The notes under the pieces are model-generated. The model saw only the letters and a program-made list of their open reading frames with translations, searched no databases and had not been told where the DNA came from. Position numbers and translations under genes: made by a program. A DNA stretch of 64,000 nt. Source: Agrobacterium tumefaciens (GTDB lineage Bacteria; Pseudomonadota; Alphaproteobacteria; Rhizobiales; Rhizobiaceae). Every line of letters begins with the position of its first letter. Within the stretch, counting starts at the first letter, position 1. Below are positions 1 through 7,932 of this stretch, piece after piece. The stretch lies in assembly GCF_017726655.1 (NCBI RefSeq), contig NZ_CP072309.1, positions 861,501 to 925,500 of the forward strand, read 5' to 3'.

Positions 1-665
1 TCCGCAAGCACTGTAACCGACCCCGCAAAGCGCTTAACGATCTGCATGTCGTGCTCAATCATCAGCACTGCGATCTTCTCGTCGAGCTTTTCAATAGCGT
101 TCAGCAAAATCGGAACCTCTGCACCGGGAATGCCGGCGGCTGGTTCGTCCAGAAGTAGTACTCTCGGCTCCAGAACCAACGCGATTGCGATTTCCACAAG
201 TCGCTGGCGGCCGTAAGCGATTTCATTAATGGAGCGGGAGGCGTCCGGCGAAAGGCCGAGCATATCGAGCACTCGCCACACCTCCTCGGTTGCCTCTGTG
301 TGTCGAGAAATTGAAGTCAGAAGATGTCGGCTGAGACCGCGGTGCTCGCTGATTGCCAGAAACACATTCTGGAAGACGCTCAATTCCCGAAAAAGGGAGT
401 TGACCTGGAACGTTCGCCCCAGGCCGCTCTTCACTCTCGCAGCAGGGCTTGAGGCTGTCACGTCTTTACCCCCAAGAATGATGGTCCCCGAACTTGGTGC
501 GATGGTGCCGGACAGCAGACCGACGAGCGTCGTTTTGCCCGCGCCGTTAGGCCCGATCAGGGCGTGCCGTGCTCCGACAGGAAGAGACAGTGTTACATCC
601 TTTGTGACCCTTAGGCCCCCATAGTTCTTGCAAAGGCCCTTTGCTTCTAGTGCGAGCTCGATCAA
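1..665 (-). CDS. Branched-chain-type ABC transporter ATP-binding protein (LivG-like), C-terminus cut by window edge
   Basis: This is one of the ATPase subunits of a LivKHMGF-type importer; it powers uptake from the cytoplasmic face of the inner membrane. About 221 residues are visible. The Walker A motif GPNGAGKTT lies near residues 38-46, the signature is the slightly unusual IAYGRQ, and the Walker B is LLLDEPAAG, followed by the switch histidine (IEHDM). The likely start is TTG at 665, with AGGAGG eight bases upstream, and it overlaps the stop of the LivM-like gene, so the two are translationally coupled. A LivF-like partner would be expected beyond position 1. The family is clear; the cargo (probably an aromatic or carboxylic acid) is inferred from the neighbouring catabolic genes. 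Confidence 0.9.
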   Translation of the reverse strand, partial: MIELALEAKGLCKNYGGLRVTKDVTLSLPVGARHALIGPNGAGKTTLVGLLSGTIAPSSGTIILGGKDVTASSPAARVKSGLGRTFQVNSLFRELSVFQNVFLAISEHRGLSRHLLTSISRHTEATEEVWRVLDMLGLSPDASRSINEIAYGRQRLVEIAIALVLEPRVLLLDEPAAGIPGAEVPILLNAIEKLDEKIAVLMIEHDMQIVKRFAGSVTVLA

Positions 666-1684
666 TTGGGTTGCCTCCTTGTTTCTATCTGTCGCGGTCT
701 CAGAAGCGAGCGCACCACAGCAGGCGGAAGGGTCCGTTGACCAAGCCCGATCAGGCCATTCTTACCAAAGAGGACAACGAATATTAGGAATAGCCCGATG
801 ACAGCCATCCAGTTATATGGATCCCAGTTGGCTGCAAAATCCTTGAGCACCATGTAGACGCCAGCTCCGACAAGGCCGCCGTATATGCTAGCGACGCCTC
901 CAAGAACCAGCATGATGATACCGTTAATGGAAAGCTCGATAGCAAGAACGTCGAGCCCCACGAAGCCGGTAACCTGCGCGGAAAGACTTCCCGCGACGCC
1001 TGCCATGAAAGCACTGATCGCATAGACCGTGATCAGGTGGCGCGATACAGGCGCGCCGACCAGCCGCATCCGTAGCGCGTTTTCTCTGATCCCCTGCAAT
1101 GCCAGGCCAAAAGGCGACGCCACCAGAGATCTGAAGATCACAAACATGATGAACAGCCAGGCCAGACAATAAAGATAACTTGTCTGACCAAAGACCGACC
1201 AACGGAACAGACCAAAGACAGGTTCGAACTCGATGCCGCTAAGGCCATTCTCTCCGCCGGTAAGCCAGCTGAATTTATTCGCCGCTTCGAATAGCACTGC
1301 CCCGATCGCCAGCGTCATCATCATAAGGGGTAGGCCGGAAAGACGCAAAACGACCGGTCCAACAACTGCAGCAAGTAAAGCAGCCGCCATCGCGCCTCCC
1401 AGCGTCGCAGTGATGGGTTCATGCCACCCGGCTAACGAGATGAGGCCAGTGCTGTAGGCTCCGATACCAAAAAAGGCAGCATGTCCGAGTGTTACGATCC
1501 CCGCGAAACCAAGAATTAAGCCGAGTGACATTGCGTATAAGCACATGATGAGAACCTGAGCACCGAAAGAAAGGTGATCCGGAAAGATGAAGAAGGCGGC
1601 AAGTGGAATCGCCCAGAAAACGATTTCCATTACACCAACACCGTCTGTTGCGGCGGGATTGTAAAATGAAGCTTCGCGTTTCAT
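662..1684 (-). CDS. Branched-chain-type ABC transporter permease (LivM-like)
   Basis: This 340-residue polytopic membrane protein is strongly hydrophobic, with about eight to ten membrane segments. It has the family motif around ENALRMRLVG (the EAA-type loop that contacts the ATPase) and conserved glycine-rich segments such as GFAGIVTLGHAAFFGIGAY. It forms the inner-membrane channel together with the LivH-like protein. It overlaps LivH by four bases on the 5' side and the ATPase by four bases on the 3' side, so it sits inside one polycistronic unit. HAAF-type sequences of this sort are typical of LivM. The substrate cannot be read from sequence. The surrounding catabolic genes suggest an aromatic acid rather than leucine, isoleucine or valine. 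Confidence 0.92.
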   Translation of the reverse strand: MKREASFYNPAATDGVGVMEIVFWAIPLAAFFIFPDHLSFGAQVLIMCLYAMSLGLILGFAGIVTLGHAAFFGIGAYSTGLISLAGWHEPITATLGGAMAAALLAAVVGPVVLRLSGLPLMMMTLAIGAVLFEAANKFSWLTGGENGLSGIEFEPVFGLFRWSVFGQTSYLYCLAWLFIMFVIFRSLVASPFGLALQGIRENALRMRLVGAPVSRHLITVYAISAFMAGVAGSLSAQVTGFVGLDVLAIELSINGIIMLVLGGVASIYGGLVGAGVYMVLKDFAANWDPYNWMAVIGLFLIFVVLFGKNGLIGLGQRTLPPAVVRSLLRPRQIETRRQPN

Positions 1685-2559
1685 GCGCTCTTCCCTCTGA
1701 AGCCACCTTCCATACGGAGGAGGAGGTATGAAATGAGGAACCCGTAAATCACGAAGGCGCCATAGGTCGGAAAGAAGTATCGACCAGCCGTGTCCACAAT
1801 TCCGACGGCTATTGACACGACAGCTGCACTTTTCATGTTACCAAAGCCTGAGAGCGCAACAACGATCATGATGATCGTGAGATATTTGAAGGGATAAAGC
1901 GGCTCTATGGGCAGCATTCCGTAGCCCACGGCTCCGCCGAAAGCGGCAAGGCCACTCCCCAGCACGAATGCTTTCGAATAGAGGCTCGCAACGTCGATAC
2001 CGATCGCTTGTGCCATACCCCTATTGTCTACCGCCGCCCGCAAGCGCGCTCCGAAGCTGGTTTTTTCAAACAGAAACCAAAGGCCACCAACGATGATTGC
2101 CCCGACGGCGATAACAAAAAGCCTATAGACCTGGACGCTTCGCCCCAAGAGATCGATGTTCTCTTCAAGGGCTGGTGACAGTCGAGATGGCTGCACATTT
2201 GGTCCAAAGAAGAAATTGAGCCCTGCGACCGTTACGAACATTAGTCCTATCGTCAAGAGAACCTGATCAAGCTCGCTCGCCTTGTAAATTCGCGTATATA
2301 CAGCCTTTTCCAATCCCAGGCTTAGGATGGAAATTGCCACTGTCGCGGCCAGAACCGCAGCACCGAATGGAATTGACTGTGCTGTGACGAGGTATGTGCA
2401 GAGATAGCCACCTAGAGCTGCGAACGCACCGTGTGCGAGATTGACCACTCTCATCAAGCCCATCGTCACGACAAGCCCGATCGAGATTAGGAAAATCACC
2501 ATCCCGTATGAGATTCCGTAGATTGCGATGAATGTGAAGGACCTAGCGACGTATTCCAT
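1681..2559 (-). CDS. Branched-chain-type ABC transporter permease (LivH-like)
   Basis: This 292-residue membrane protein has about eight hydrophobic segments. The N-terminal motif GLMRVVNLAHGAFAALGGY is typical of LivH permeases, and the ATPase-contact loop lies near RLRAAVDNRGMAQAIGID. It pairs with the LivM-like permease to form the translocation pore. GGGAG lies six bases before the ATG at 2559. The gene follows the periplasmic binding protein by 48 bases and overlaps LivM by four bases, so the whole importer is one transcript, read from the binding protein towards the ATPase. Confidence 0.92.
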   Translation of the reverse strand: MEYVARSFTFIAIYGISYGMVIFLISIGLVVTMGLMRVVNLAHGAFAALGGYLCTYLVTAQSIPFGAAVLAATVAISILSLGLEKAVYTRIYKASELDQVLLTIGLMFVTVAGLNFFFGPNVQPSRLSPALEENIDLLGRSVQVYRLFVIAVGAIIVGGLWFLFEKTSFGARLRAAVDNRGMAQAIGIDVASLYSKAFVLGSGLAAFGGAVGYGMLPIEPLYPFKYLTIIMIVVALSGFGNMKSAAVVSIAVGIVDTAGRYFFPTYGAFVIYGFLISYLLLRMEGGFRGKSA

Positions 2560-2607
2560 GAACAGCTCCCGTTTGTTGTGAACGTCTGGGCAACATTGGC
2601 ACCTTCT

Positions 2608-3780
2608 TCACTTGGGATGGGCTTCTGCCCACGGATTGCCGACCATCTCATAGGTCTTTATGAGTACATTCTGGAGTTGCCCGCCCACATTCTGGACCTG
2701 GCGAATGTAAATGTTGTGATTCATCTCGCGTGTTTCTGGGTCGATACGCTTTGGACCGCTTGGGCTTTTCCACTCGTATCCCTTTACGGCTGACATAGCC
2801 TTGTCAGGGTCGAAGCTGTCACCTTGAGCTGCAACCATCTTGTATATCAGTTCGACTGCGTCATACGGTGACGCGTTGTTCACGCCCACACGATGCTGCG
2901 GCCCAAACTTTTCAGTCATGATCTTCTTAAACGCCAAGTTTTCAGGGTTGCTTAGCGAGCCAGTGTAGAAAATCGCGGAATACACCCCAACGATGTTCGA
3001 ACCGAATAGCGGTAAATCGGGATCGTCAGTCTCCGCGATGCCGATCACCATCGAATTTTTGTTAACACCTCGCGCCGCCAAGGCATTGAAGAACGCAACG
3101 GATGGCGCTCCATTTGGCAGAAATGTAATTACTGCGTCCGGGCTAGAACCAGCGATGCGTTCCGCAAAGGCTGCAAAGTCAACCGTGCTTAATGGCATCC
3201 GATCGTGTCCGACGATCTCGCCACCTCGCTCCTTAAACCGCCGAGTGAAAGCCTCCTCGACCTCATGTCCAGGCGCATAATCAGCGACAGCGATATATGC
3301 TCGCTTTTTGCCGCTATCGATTGCAAAGTCAGCTTGCGCGTAGGCCGGTTGCCAGATGTTCTGGCCGGCGCGGACAAAATAATCAGACATGCGCAGAAGC
3401 TGCGGCGCCGACGACACACTTAGCACCGATGGCGTCTTCGTCTCGCTGATTACCGGCGCAACAGCCGCCGCCTCTGGGGAGAGAAAAAACCCGGTGAGAA
3501 TGGATACCTTGTCTTTTACAATCAGCTGTTCAGCAAGGCTTTTCGCGAGCGCTGGGTTTGAGCCACCAATGTCTTTGTAGATGAATTTGACATCATGCTC
3601 TCCGGCTTTCACCCCGTGCTGGGCGACGTAAACGTCGATTGATTCCCGCAATTGCTTGCCAGCCAGCGCGTAAGGGCCTGAGAACTGGCCGATGACGCCT
3701 ACTTTGACCTCATCAGCAGCAGCGTAGTTTGCGCTTAAACTAAGCGCCAAGGCCATCGCGGCACGCTTAAACATTTCCAT
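2608..3780 (-). CDS. Periplasmic substrate-binding protein of the branched-chain-type ABC importer
   Basis: This 390-residue protein of the Peripla_BP_6 (type I periplasmic binding) family has a Sec signal peptide at about residues 1-22 ending near NYAAADE. The mature part begins KVGVIGQFSGPYALAGKQ, the usual first strand and loop of LivJ/LivK-like proteins. It captures the substrate in the periplasm and delivers it to the LivH/LivM permeases encoded just downstream. GGGAGGAAGG upstream of the ATG is a strong ribosome site. A TGCACAA-N9-TCGTGCA repeat lies 49-71 bases upstream of the start, so this gene probably has its own GntR-controlled promoter. Similar binding proteins serve aromatic acids (the HbaE/BenX type) as well as amino acids, so the ligand is open. 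Confidence 0.9.
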   Translation of the reverse strand: MEMFKRAAMALALSLSANYAAADEVKVGVIGQFSGPYALAGKQLRESIDVYVAQHGVKAGEHDVKFIYKDIGGSNPALAKSLAEQLIVKDKVSILTGFFLSPEAAAVAPVISETKTPSVLSVSSAPQLLRMSDYFVRAGQNIWQPAYAQADFAIDSGKKRAYIAVADYAPGHEVEEAFTRRFKERGGEIVGHDRMPLSTVDFAAFAERIAGSSPDAVITFLPNGAPSVAFFNALAARGVNKNSMVIGIAETDDPDLPLFGSNIVGVYSAIFYTGSLSNPENLAFKKIMTEKFGPQHRVGVNNASPYDAVELIYKMVAAQGDSFDPDKAMSAVKGYEWKSPSGPKRIDPETREMNHNIYIRQVQNVGGQLQNVLIKTYEMVGNPWAEAHPK

Positions 3781-3825
3781 TCGTCCTTCCTCCCGTGAAA
3801 AACGCTCCTCAGTCGTTAAGACAAA

Positions 3826-4551
3826 TTATGCACAAAACGATCTTTCGTGCAAATAAAAAGTTAATTTGCCTGGACCTTTCAGGGCGTATTCTGGTGGAAT
3901 GACGTCAATAATTATTGCCCGGTTGGTGACACCTGTGCGGCGTATCTCAATTGCCTGGGCATATTCCGGAGAACTGAACCAAGCAGAAGCCAACTTTCGA
4001 GAGCTGAAACCGATAATGCTGATCATGTTGGGGCCTTTACCGACATCAGGTCCCTCAATCACCGGATTTTCAAAACTTACAGTTTGATATCGCCCGCCAA
4101 ATCTGGCGACGCTAGCTGCCGCAACCTTGCGATATTCAGGAACAAAATCGAGGCTCCGCTCCTCCAATCGTTCGAAGATCACCCACGCAGGAACTGAAGT
4201 TTCATCAATGTCAGGTATCGTTCCTGACTGCTGGTCCAATGCATAAGAAGGTGGGCTGACGTCGATAATCATGGTGCGGTTCGTAACGCCCCCTTCTCGC
4301 ATTTTGCGCGCAGCCTTGTATTCAGGAGAATCGAACCATCGCTCCGCAGCCTGACGCGAAACAAACTCCTTAACTGCAATCATTTTCGGACCCGCTATCG
4401 GGCCCGGGCCTTCAACCACCGGGTTTTGAAAGCTTACGGTTAGATATTTCCCGTGATGTTCAGCGACGCTTGACGCCGCTGCTGTCCTGTACTTCTTAAC
4501 AAAATCGAGATTGCGTTCTTCGATCCTCTCGAAAATAACCCAGGCTTTCAT
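3826..4551 (-). CDS. Tandem DUF1330 protein (two ferredoxin-like/ABM-type domains)
   Basis: This 241-residue protein is an internal duplication. Residues 2-104 and about 121-223 align almost end to end. Both copies begin AWVIFER(I/L)EER and both contain the motifs VSF(Q/E)NPV(V/I)EGP, WF(D/S)SPEY, GVTNR and IIDV.PP.YAL, separated by a short acidic linker. DUF1330 domains have a dimeric alpha/beta-barrel (ferredoxin-like) fold, and single-domain members normally form a two-fold dimer, so this gene may encode a covalent pseudo-dimer. The biochemical function is unknown. It lies between the GntR regulator and the binding protein, so a role in the local catabolic pathway is inferred. The last residues (ERSFCA) are encoded by the candidate operator of the next gene. 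Confidence 0.75.
   Translation of the reverse strand: MKAWVIFERIEERNLDFVKKYRTAAASSVAEHHGKYLTVSFQNPVVEGPGPIAGPKMIAVKEFVSRQAAERWFDSPEYKAARKMREGGVTNRTMIIDVSPPSYALDQQSGTIPDIDETSVPAWVIFERLEERSLDFVPEYRKVAAASVARFGGRYQTVSFENPVIEGPDVGKGPNMISIIGFSSRKLASAWFSSPEYAQAIEIRRTGVTNRAIIIDVIPPEYALKGPGKLTFYLHERSFCA
3829..3851. promoter_or_regulatory. Candidate GntR operator 1 (TGCACAA-N9-TCGTGCA)
   Basis: Inverted repeat of TGCACAA (3829-3835) and TCGTGCA (3845-3851) separated by nine bases. It lies 49-71 bases upstream of the binding-protein start, inside the last codons of the DUF1330 gene. Its architecture matches the sites at 7867 and 9771. The assignment to the GntR protein encoded at 4610-5338 is inferred from proximity. 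Confidence 0.6.
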
Positions 4552-4609
4552 GCGCTTTTCCTCCTCACTAAGTGTTTCCTTTGCGCATGGGCCTGAGCGA
4601 TTTCACCGG

Positions 4610-5338
4610 TTACCGTTTCGCGGTTGGCAACTCAATCTCCATGACATTTTGCGCGGTAAGCTGAATGTGCTCCTTGAGCAAAGCCGTAGCCAACTCGGAT
4701 TGCCGACCGATCGCGGCCTCCATCAGGCGCTTGTGCTCAGCTGCGGTGTTTCGTGGTTTGGTTCTGTTCATCAGAGAAAAACGACGATATCGCTCCGCCT
4801 GATCGAATAAGCTTGAGCAGGCGGCCACGATCCGCGCAGACGACGCTGCCGCGACCAAGGCCATATGAAAATCCTTGTGCCGCTGGGTCCATTCGTCATT
4901 CATCTCGTTCTGATTTTGCACCACTTTGGCATCGACCCGCTCGAGACGATGGAAGGCTGCCACGACATTTCCTTCCCACTCGTCGCTTCCATGGGTCACT
5001 GACTGTGCAAGAGCCGCCGGCTCAATCACAAGCCGATAGCTCGTGATATCATTGAGATCCGCAACCGACATAGGCGCAGCCCGAAACCCACGGTGATCGT
5101 CTGACGTTACCAATCCTTCCGCTACAAGCCGATTCAGGGCTTCACGCAGCGGGCTGCTGGAGAGAGAGTGCTCTCGCTGTAAGACCTCAATACGGAGCTT
5201 CTCACCAGGTACGATTTCTCCTCTTAAGATCTTTTGTCGGAGCGTTCTGAAGGCAATTTCTGAAAGTGGAACAGCCCGATCCGCCGTTTCGATATCCGAT
5301 ACTGCGATTTTGAGGTTTTTCTTATCCACAATGCCCAT
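4610..5338 (-). CDS. GntR family (FadR/FCD subfamily) transcriptional regulator
   Basis: This 242-residue regulator has an N-terminal winged helix-turn-helix at about residues 24-85 (AFRTLRQKILRGEIVPGEKL and SSSPLREALNRLVAEGLV are typical GntR sequences). A helical FCD effector domain follows, with histidines in HKDFHMAL, AEHKRLMEA and KEHIQ that match the usual metal/ligand site. FCD regulators generally repress and release DNA on binding a carboxylate, so an acid intermediate of the local pathway is the likely inducer. The palindrome TTTGTGCACAAA ends eight bases before the first base of its start codon, which suggests autoregulation. Related inverted repeats precede the neighbouring sub-operons. 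No strong ribosome site is visible before the ATG at 5338. Confidence 0.9.
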   Translation of the reverse strand: MGIVDKKNLKIAVSDIETADRAVPLSEIAFRTLRQKILRGEIVPGEKLRIEVLQREHSLSSSPLREALNRLVAEGLVTSDDHRGFRAAPMSVADLNDITSYRLVIEPAALAQSVTHGSDEWEGNVVAAFHRLERVDAKVVQNQNEMNDEWTQRHKDFHMALVAAASSARIVAACSSLFDQAERYRRFSLMNRTKPRNTAAEHKRLMEAAIGRQSELATALLKEHIQLTAQNVMEIELPTAKR

Positions 5339-5358
5339 CCGATGTTTTTGTGCACAAA
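5332..5358. promoter_or_regulatory. Candidate GntR operator 2 (TTTGTGCACAAA, autoregulatory)
   Basis: A perfect 12-bp palindrome TTTGTGCACAAA occupies 5347-5358, in the 34-base gap between the MDR stop and the GntR start. Read with the N9 spacing of the other sites, TTGTGCA at 5348-5354 pairs with a degenerate TGCCCAT (5332-5338, five of seven matches) that covers the start codon. Either reading puts a repressor directly over the translation start region. Confidence 0.55.
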
Positions 5359-5372
5359 CTGTGCTTTCGGTA

Positions 5373-6392
5373 TTACCTGTCGTGGTGTGGCACCGTCAAC
5401 ACTATCTTTCCCTGCACCTCGCCGGCTTCCAGCAGCCGGTGCGCGTCTGCGCTTGCCTCAAGCGGCATGCAAGTGTGGATATCTGCTCTGATGCGTCCTG
5501 CGGCGGCCGCTGCCAGGCTGCGCTCCGTGTCATAAGGCTTTTGCCCCGTTGAACCCATGACTGTCAGTTGCTTCATATACAGGCGACTAACATCCAATGG
5601 CACGATACCACCACCATGCGAACCAGCCGTCACCAGTCGTCCGCCGCGAGCAAGCGACGCCAAGGCCTTTGGGAACAACGCAGGATCGGAGATGTTTTCA
5701 TAAACAACGTCTACGCCCTTCCCATCAGTTAAGCGCATAACCTCCGCCTCAAGATCGTCCCTTCGGTAGTTGATGCCAAAGTCCGCTCCCAACGACAAGG
5801 CGCGCGCGACCCGATCGTCGCGCCCGGCACCTGCAATGACGGTTGCACCGAGGGTCTTAGCTACCTGAACCCCTGCGCTTCCGAGTCCTCCCGACGCACC
5901 CATGATCAAAACTGTTTGGTCGGACGAAAGGCGAGCCTTGTCATCAAGTAGATGGAATGCCATCGGCGCGTGGCGGGAAATGACTGTGGCTTGAGGATAA
6001 TCGAGGCTGGACGGGATGATGAATGTTGCGTCCGCCGGAACCGTGACGAACTCGGCATATCCGCCCCAGGCGTGCACGCCTAGTAATTGTGATGGCTGCG
6101 CACCAGTGGGTGGACGCAAGAATGGCGAGGTGACAACCCTGTCCCCCACCTGGCGTGAGGACACACCGTCACCGACTGCCACAATGACGCCCGAAGGGTC
6201 TGCGCCCAACACGTGCGGCAACTTTACGGGTCTGGCGTAACGGCCAGCTCTGACTGCAAGGTCAAGCGTTCGGTTAACCGATACAGCATGGACGGCGACC
6301 GTTACCCAGCCGGGACTCGGCTCGGGCTCCGGAACAGTTTCGACTTGCAGCACCTCTGGACCACCGAAGCCACGAATTACGATCGCGCGCAT
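5373..6392 (-). CDS. MDR-superfamily oxidoreductase (quinone oxidoreductase/zinc-independent alcohol dehydrogenase-like)
   Basis: This 339-residue medium-chain dehydrogenase/reductase has an N-terminal GroES-like domain (about 1-120; typical start RAIVIRGFGGPEVLQVE, then HVLGADPSGVIVAVGDGV). A Rossmann domain follows with the nucleotide motif GASGGLGSAGVQVAK near residue 155. Cysteines for a structural zinc lobe are absent, which points to the quinone-reductase/crotonyl-CoA-reductase side of the family. It probably uses NADPH to reduce an activated double bond or a carbonyl. It is co-oriented with, and 25 bases downstream of, the FAH-family gene. The precise substrate is unknown. Confidence 0.85.
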   Translation of the reverse strand: MRAIVIRGFGGPEVLQVETVPEPEPSPGWVTVAVHAVSVNRTLDLAVRAGRYARPVKLPHVLGADPSGVIVAVGDGVSSRQVGDRVVTSPFLRPPTGAQPSQLLGVHAWGGYAEFVTVPADATFIIPSSLDYPQATVISRHAPMAFHLLDDKARLSSDQTVLIMGASGGLGSAGVQVAKTLGATVIAGAGRDDRVARALSLGADFGINYRRDDLEAEVMRLTDGKGVDVVYENISDPALFPKALASLARGGRLVTAGSHGGGIVPLDVSRLYMKQLTVMGSTGQKPYDTERSLAAAAAGRIRADIHTCMPLEASADAHRLLEAGEVQGKIVLTVPHHDR

Positions 6393-6417
6393 TATATCTC
6401 CCCTCTTAAGGCTTAGA

Positions 6418-7371
6418 TTAGATCATGATCGTGCGCAGTTCACCCATTCCTTCTATTCGCGCGCAGATAATGTCTCCGGGCTTTAGAAACTCACCCCGGC
6501 TCGTGCCGACACCCGCAGGTGTTCCGGTCAGGATGATGTCGCCTGGCCAAAGCGTTATCTGCCTCGACAGGTCCCTGATCTGTTCGGCGAGTGAAAATAT
6601 CATCTCGCTGGTCTTTGATTTTTGTTTTGTCTCGCCGTTCACTGAAAGTTCGATTTCAAGATTCTGAGGATCCGAGACTTCGTTCGCCGGCACGATGAAT
6701 GGTCCCAATGGGCAGGAGCCGTCGAAATTCTTGTGCGACATCCAGTCCATTTTGAAGGGCGATCCATCTGCTACGTCCTGTCTGCGGCTTAGATCGCGAG
6801 CAGACAAGTCATTCGCAATTGCATAGCCTGCAACATAGCTTAAAGCGTGATCAAGGTCGGTGTCCTTGCATCTGCGGCCGATAATTGCCGCCAACTCGAC
6901 TTCCCAATCAACCTTGGAGGAATTGTGCGGCAGCGCCACGGAAGCGTCCGGGCCGGCTATAGCCCTTGGGCTCTTCAGGAAATGCCATGACCGGTCTGAT
7001 TTTGGACGAATCTGGGAGCCGTTTGCCTTCGCCATCTCTGCGGCGTGATCGGCATAATTTGCCCCTGCGCAGTAGATCGAACCTGGTGCGGGAAGAGGAG
7101 CAAGAAGCTGAGCGCGCGACACAGGCTCAGGCGAGTTGGATTGCCTGGACCTGGCTGCCGTGGCCAATCGCTCCATCGCCGCATCCCAATCATTAAGGAT
7201 TGACATTACTGAGAGGTCACGCTGGTCGCCGGTAAGCGCTACGGCATCGTATACCTCCGTACCGACGAGCAAGCCAGCACGCTCCTGATCACCGGCCCGA
7301 TACGTCACAATTCGAACACCTGCGGGCTTTGCATCAGCCGCAATCTCCGACCCCATTTGCCCCATCATCAC
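6418..7371 (-). CDS. Fumarylacetoacetate hydrolase (FAH) family enzyme
   Basis: This 317-residue protein has an extended N-terminal region and a C-terminal FAH catalytic domain starting at IYCAGANYADHAAEM. Metal-binding acids are in DWEVELAAIIG and the conserved NDLSARDL, and GDIILTGTPAGVG closes the active site. Family members hydrolyse C-C bonds of acylpyruvates or isomerise/decarboxylate 2-oxo acids (for example 2-hydroxyhepta-2,4-diene-1,7-dioate isomerase). The start overlaps the stop of the SRPBCC gene (ATGATGATG), so the exact initiator is uncertain by a few codons. A second, shorter FAH protein of the fumarylpyruvate hydrolase type is encoded at 11828, so this one probably acts on a different acid made in the same locus. 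Confidence 0.87.
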   Translation of the reverse strand: MMMGQMGSEIAADAKPAGVRIVTYRAGDQERAGLLVGTEVYDAVALTGDQRDLSVMSILNDWDAAMERLATAARSRQSNSPEPVSRAQLLAPLPAPGSIYCAGANYADHAAEMAKANGSQIRPKSDRSWHFLKSPRAIAGPDASVALPHNSSKVDWEVELAAIIGRRCKDTDLDHALSYVAGYAIANDLSARDLSRRQDVADGSPFKMDWMSHKNFDGSCPLGPFIVPANEVSDPQNLEIELSVNGETKQKSKTSEMIFSLAEQIRDLSRQITLWPGDIILTGTPAGVGTSRGEFLKPGDIICARIEGMGELRTIMI

Positions 7372-7850
7372 GCGGCCCCTTTGCGAGCGGTTATCTCGCC
7401 TTTCTCGACCCTGCGGCGGGTCTCATCGATCGTTGCCTGGATAGCGACAATGTAACTCTGCTTGACCTCTTCGCCGCGCGCTTTCTCCTCTGCAGATCCC
7501 GCCGCCACGCCTGGGAAAGTCAGTGCGAACGTGAACGTCAGAAGCAGACCGGATTTCGATTCACTCATGACGTTTGTGATCCAACCTCCGTCGGCAGGTT
7601 CGATGCGCTCAAAGTACACTTCGACATCAGGCGTGAAGACAATACGCTCGCGCATTACGGTACCCCGGAGCTTGATCTCCCGGATGAAGCCATCTTCAAA
7701 TCGCTCAATAATCCGGCAGTCTTCCATCGCCGGCACGAATGGCACCGCATATTCTGCCTTCGATACAAGACCCTGCCACATGGCGTCGCGGGAAATTTCA
7801 ACGGTCGTACCCGCCGGGTTAACTTCAAACGTCGCTGAGATCGCAAACAT
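7368..7850 (-). CDS. SRPBCC/AtaL-like (DUF1857) small protein
   Basis: This protein is 160 residues long from the ATG at 7850, which has GGAGG five bases upstream; the open frame extends further 5' but that part has no ribosome site. The sequence (FAISATFEVNPAGTTVEISRDAMWQGLVSKAEYAVPFVPAMEDCRI and following) resembles the AtaL/DUF1857 group of START/Bet v1-like folds, which form hydrophobic ligand pockets. The role is unknown; such proteins bind or transform small aromatic or polyketide-like ligands. The stop overlaps the FAH start by four bases, showing translational coupling. A candidate GntR operator lies directly upstream. Confidence 0.65.
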   Translation of the reverse strand: MFAISATFEVNPAGTTVEISRDAMWQGLVSKAEYAVPFVPAMEDCRIIERFEDGFIREIKLRGTVMRERIVFTPDVEVYFERIEPADGGWITNVMSESKSGLLLTFTFALTFPGVAAGSAEEKARGEEVKQSYIVAIQATIDETRRRVEKGEITARKGAA

Positions 7851-7866
7851 ACCTACCTCCACTTTG

Positions 7867-7889
7867 TGCTCAAATAACCATTTTGTGCA
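7867..7889. promoter_or_regulatory. Candidate GntR operator 3 (TGCTCAA-N9-TTGTGCA)
   Basis: TGCTCAA (7867-7873) and TTGTGCA (7883-7889) are separated by nine bases, the same layout as sites 1 and 4 with one mismatch in the left arm. It lies in the gap between the SDR stop at 7933 and the SRPBCC start at 7850, 17-39 bases upstream of that start, where it could block a promoter for the SRPBCC-FAH-MDR genes. Confidence 0.6.
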
Positions 7890-7932
7890 TAATATTGCCG
7901 AACGATCGATTGTCAAGGAGGGTTTGGGTGGA

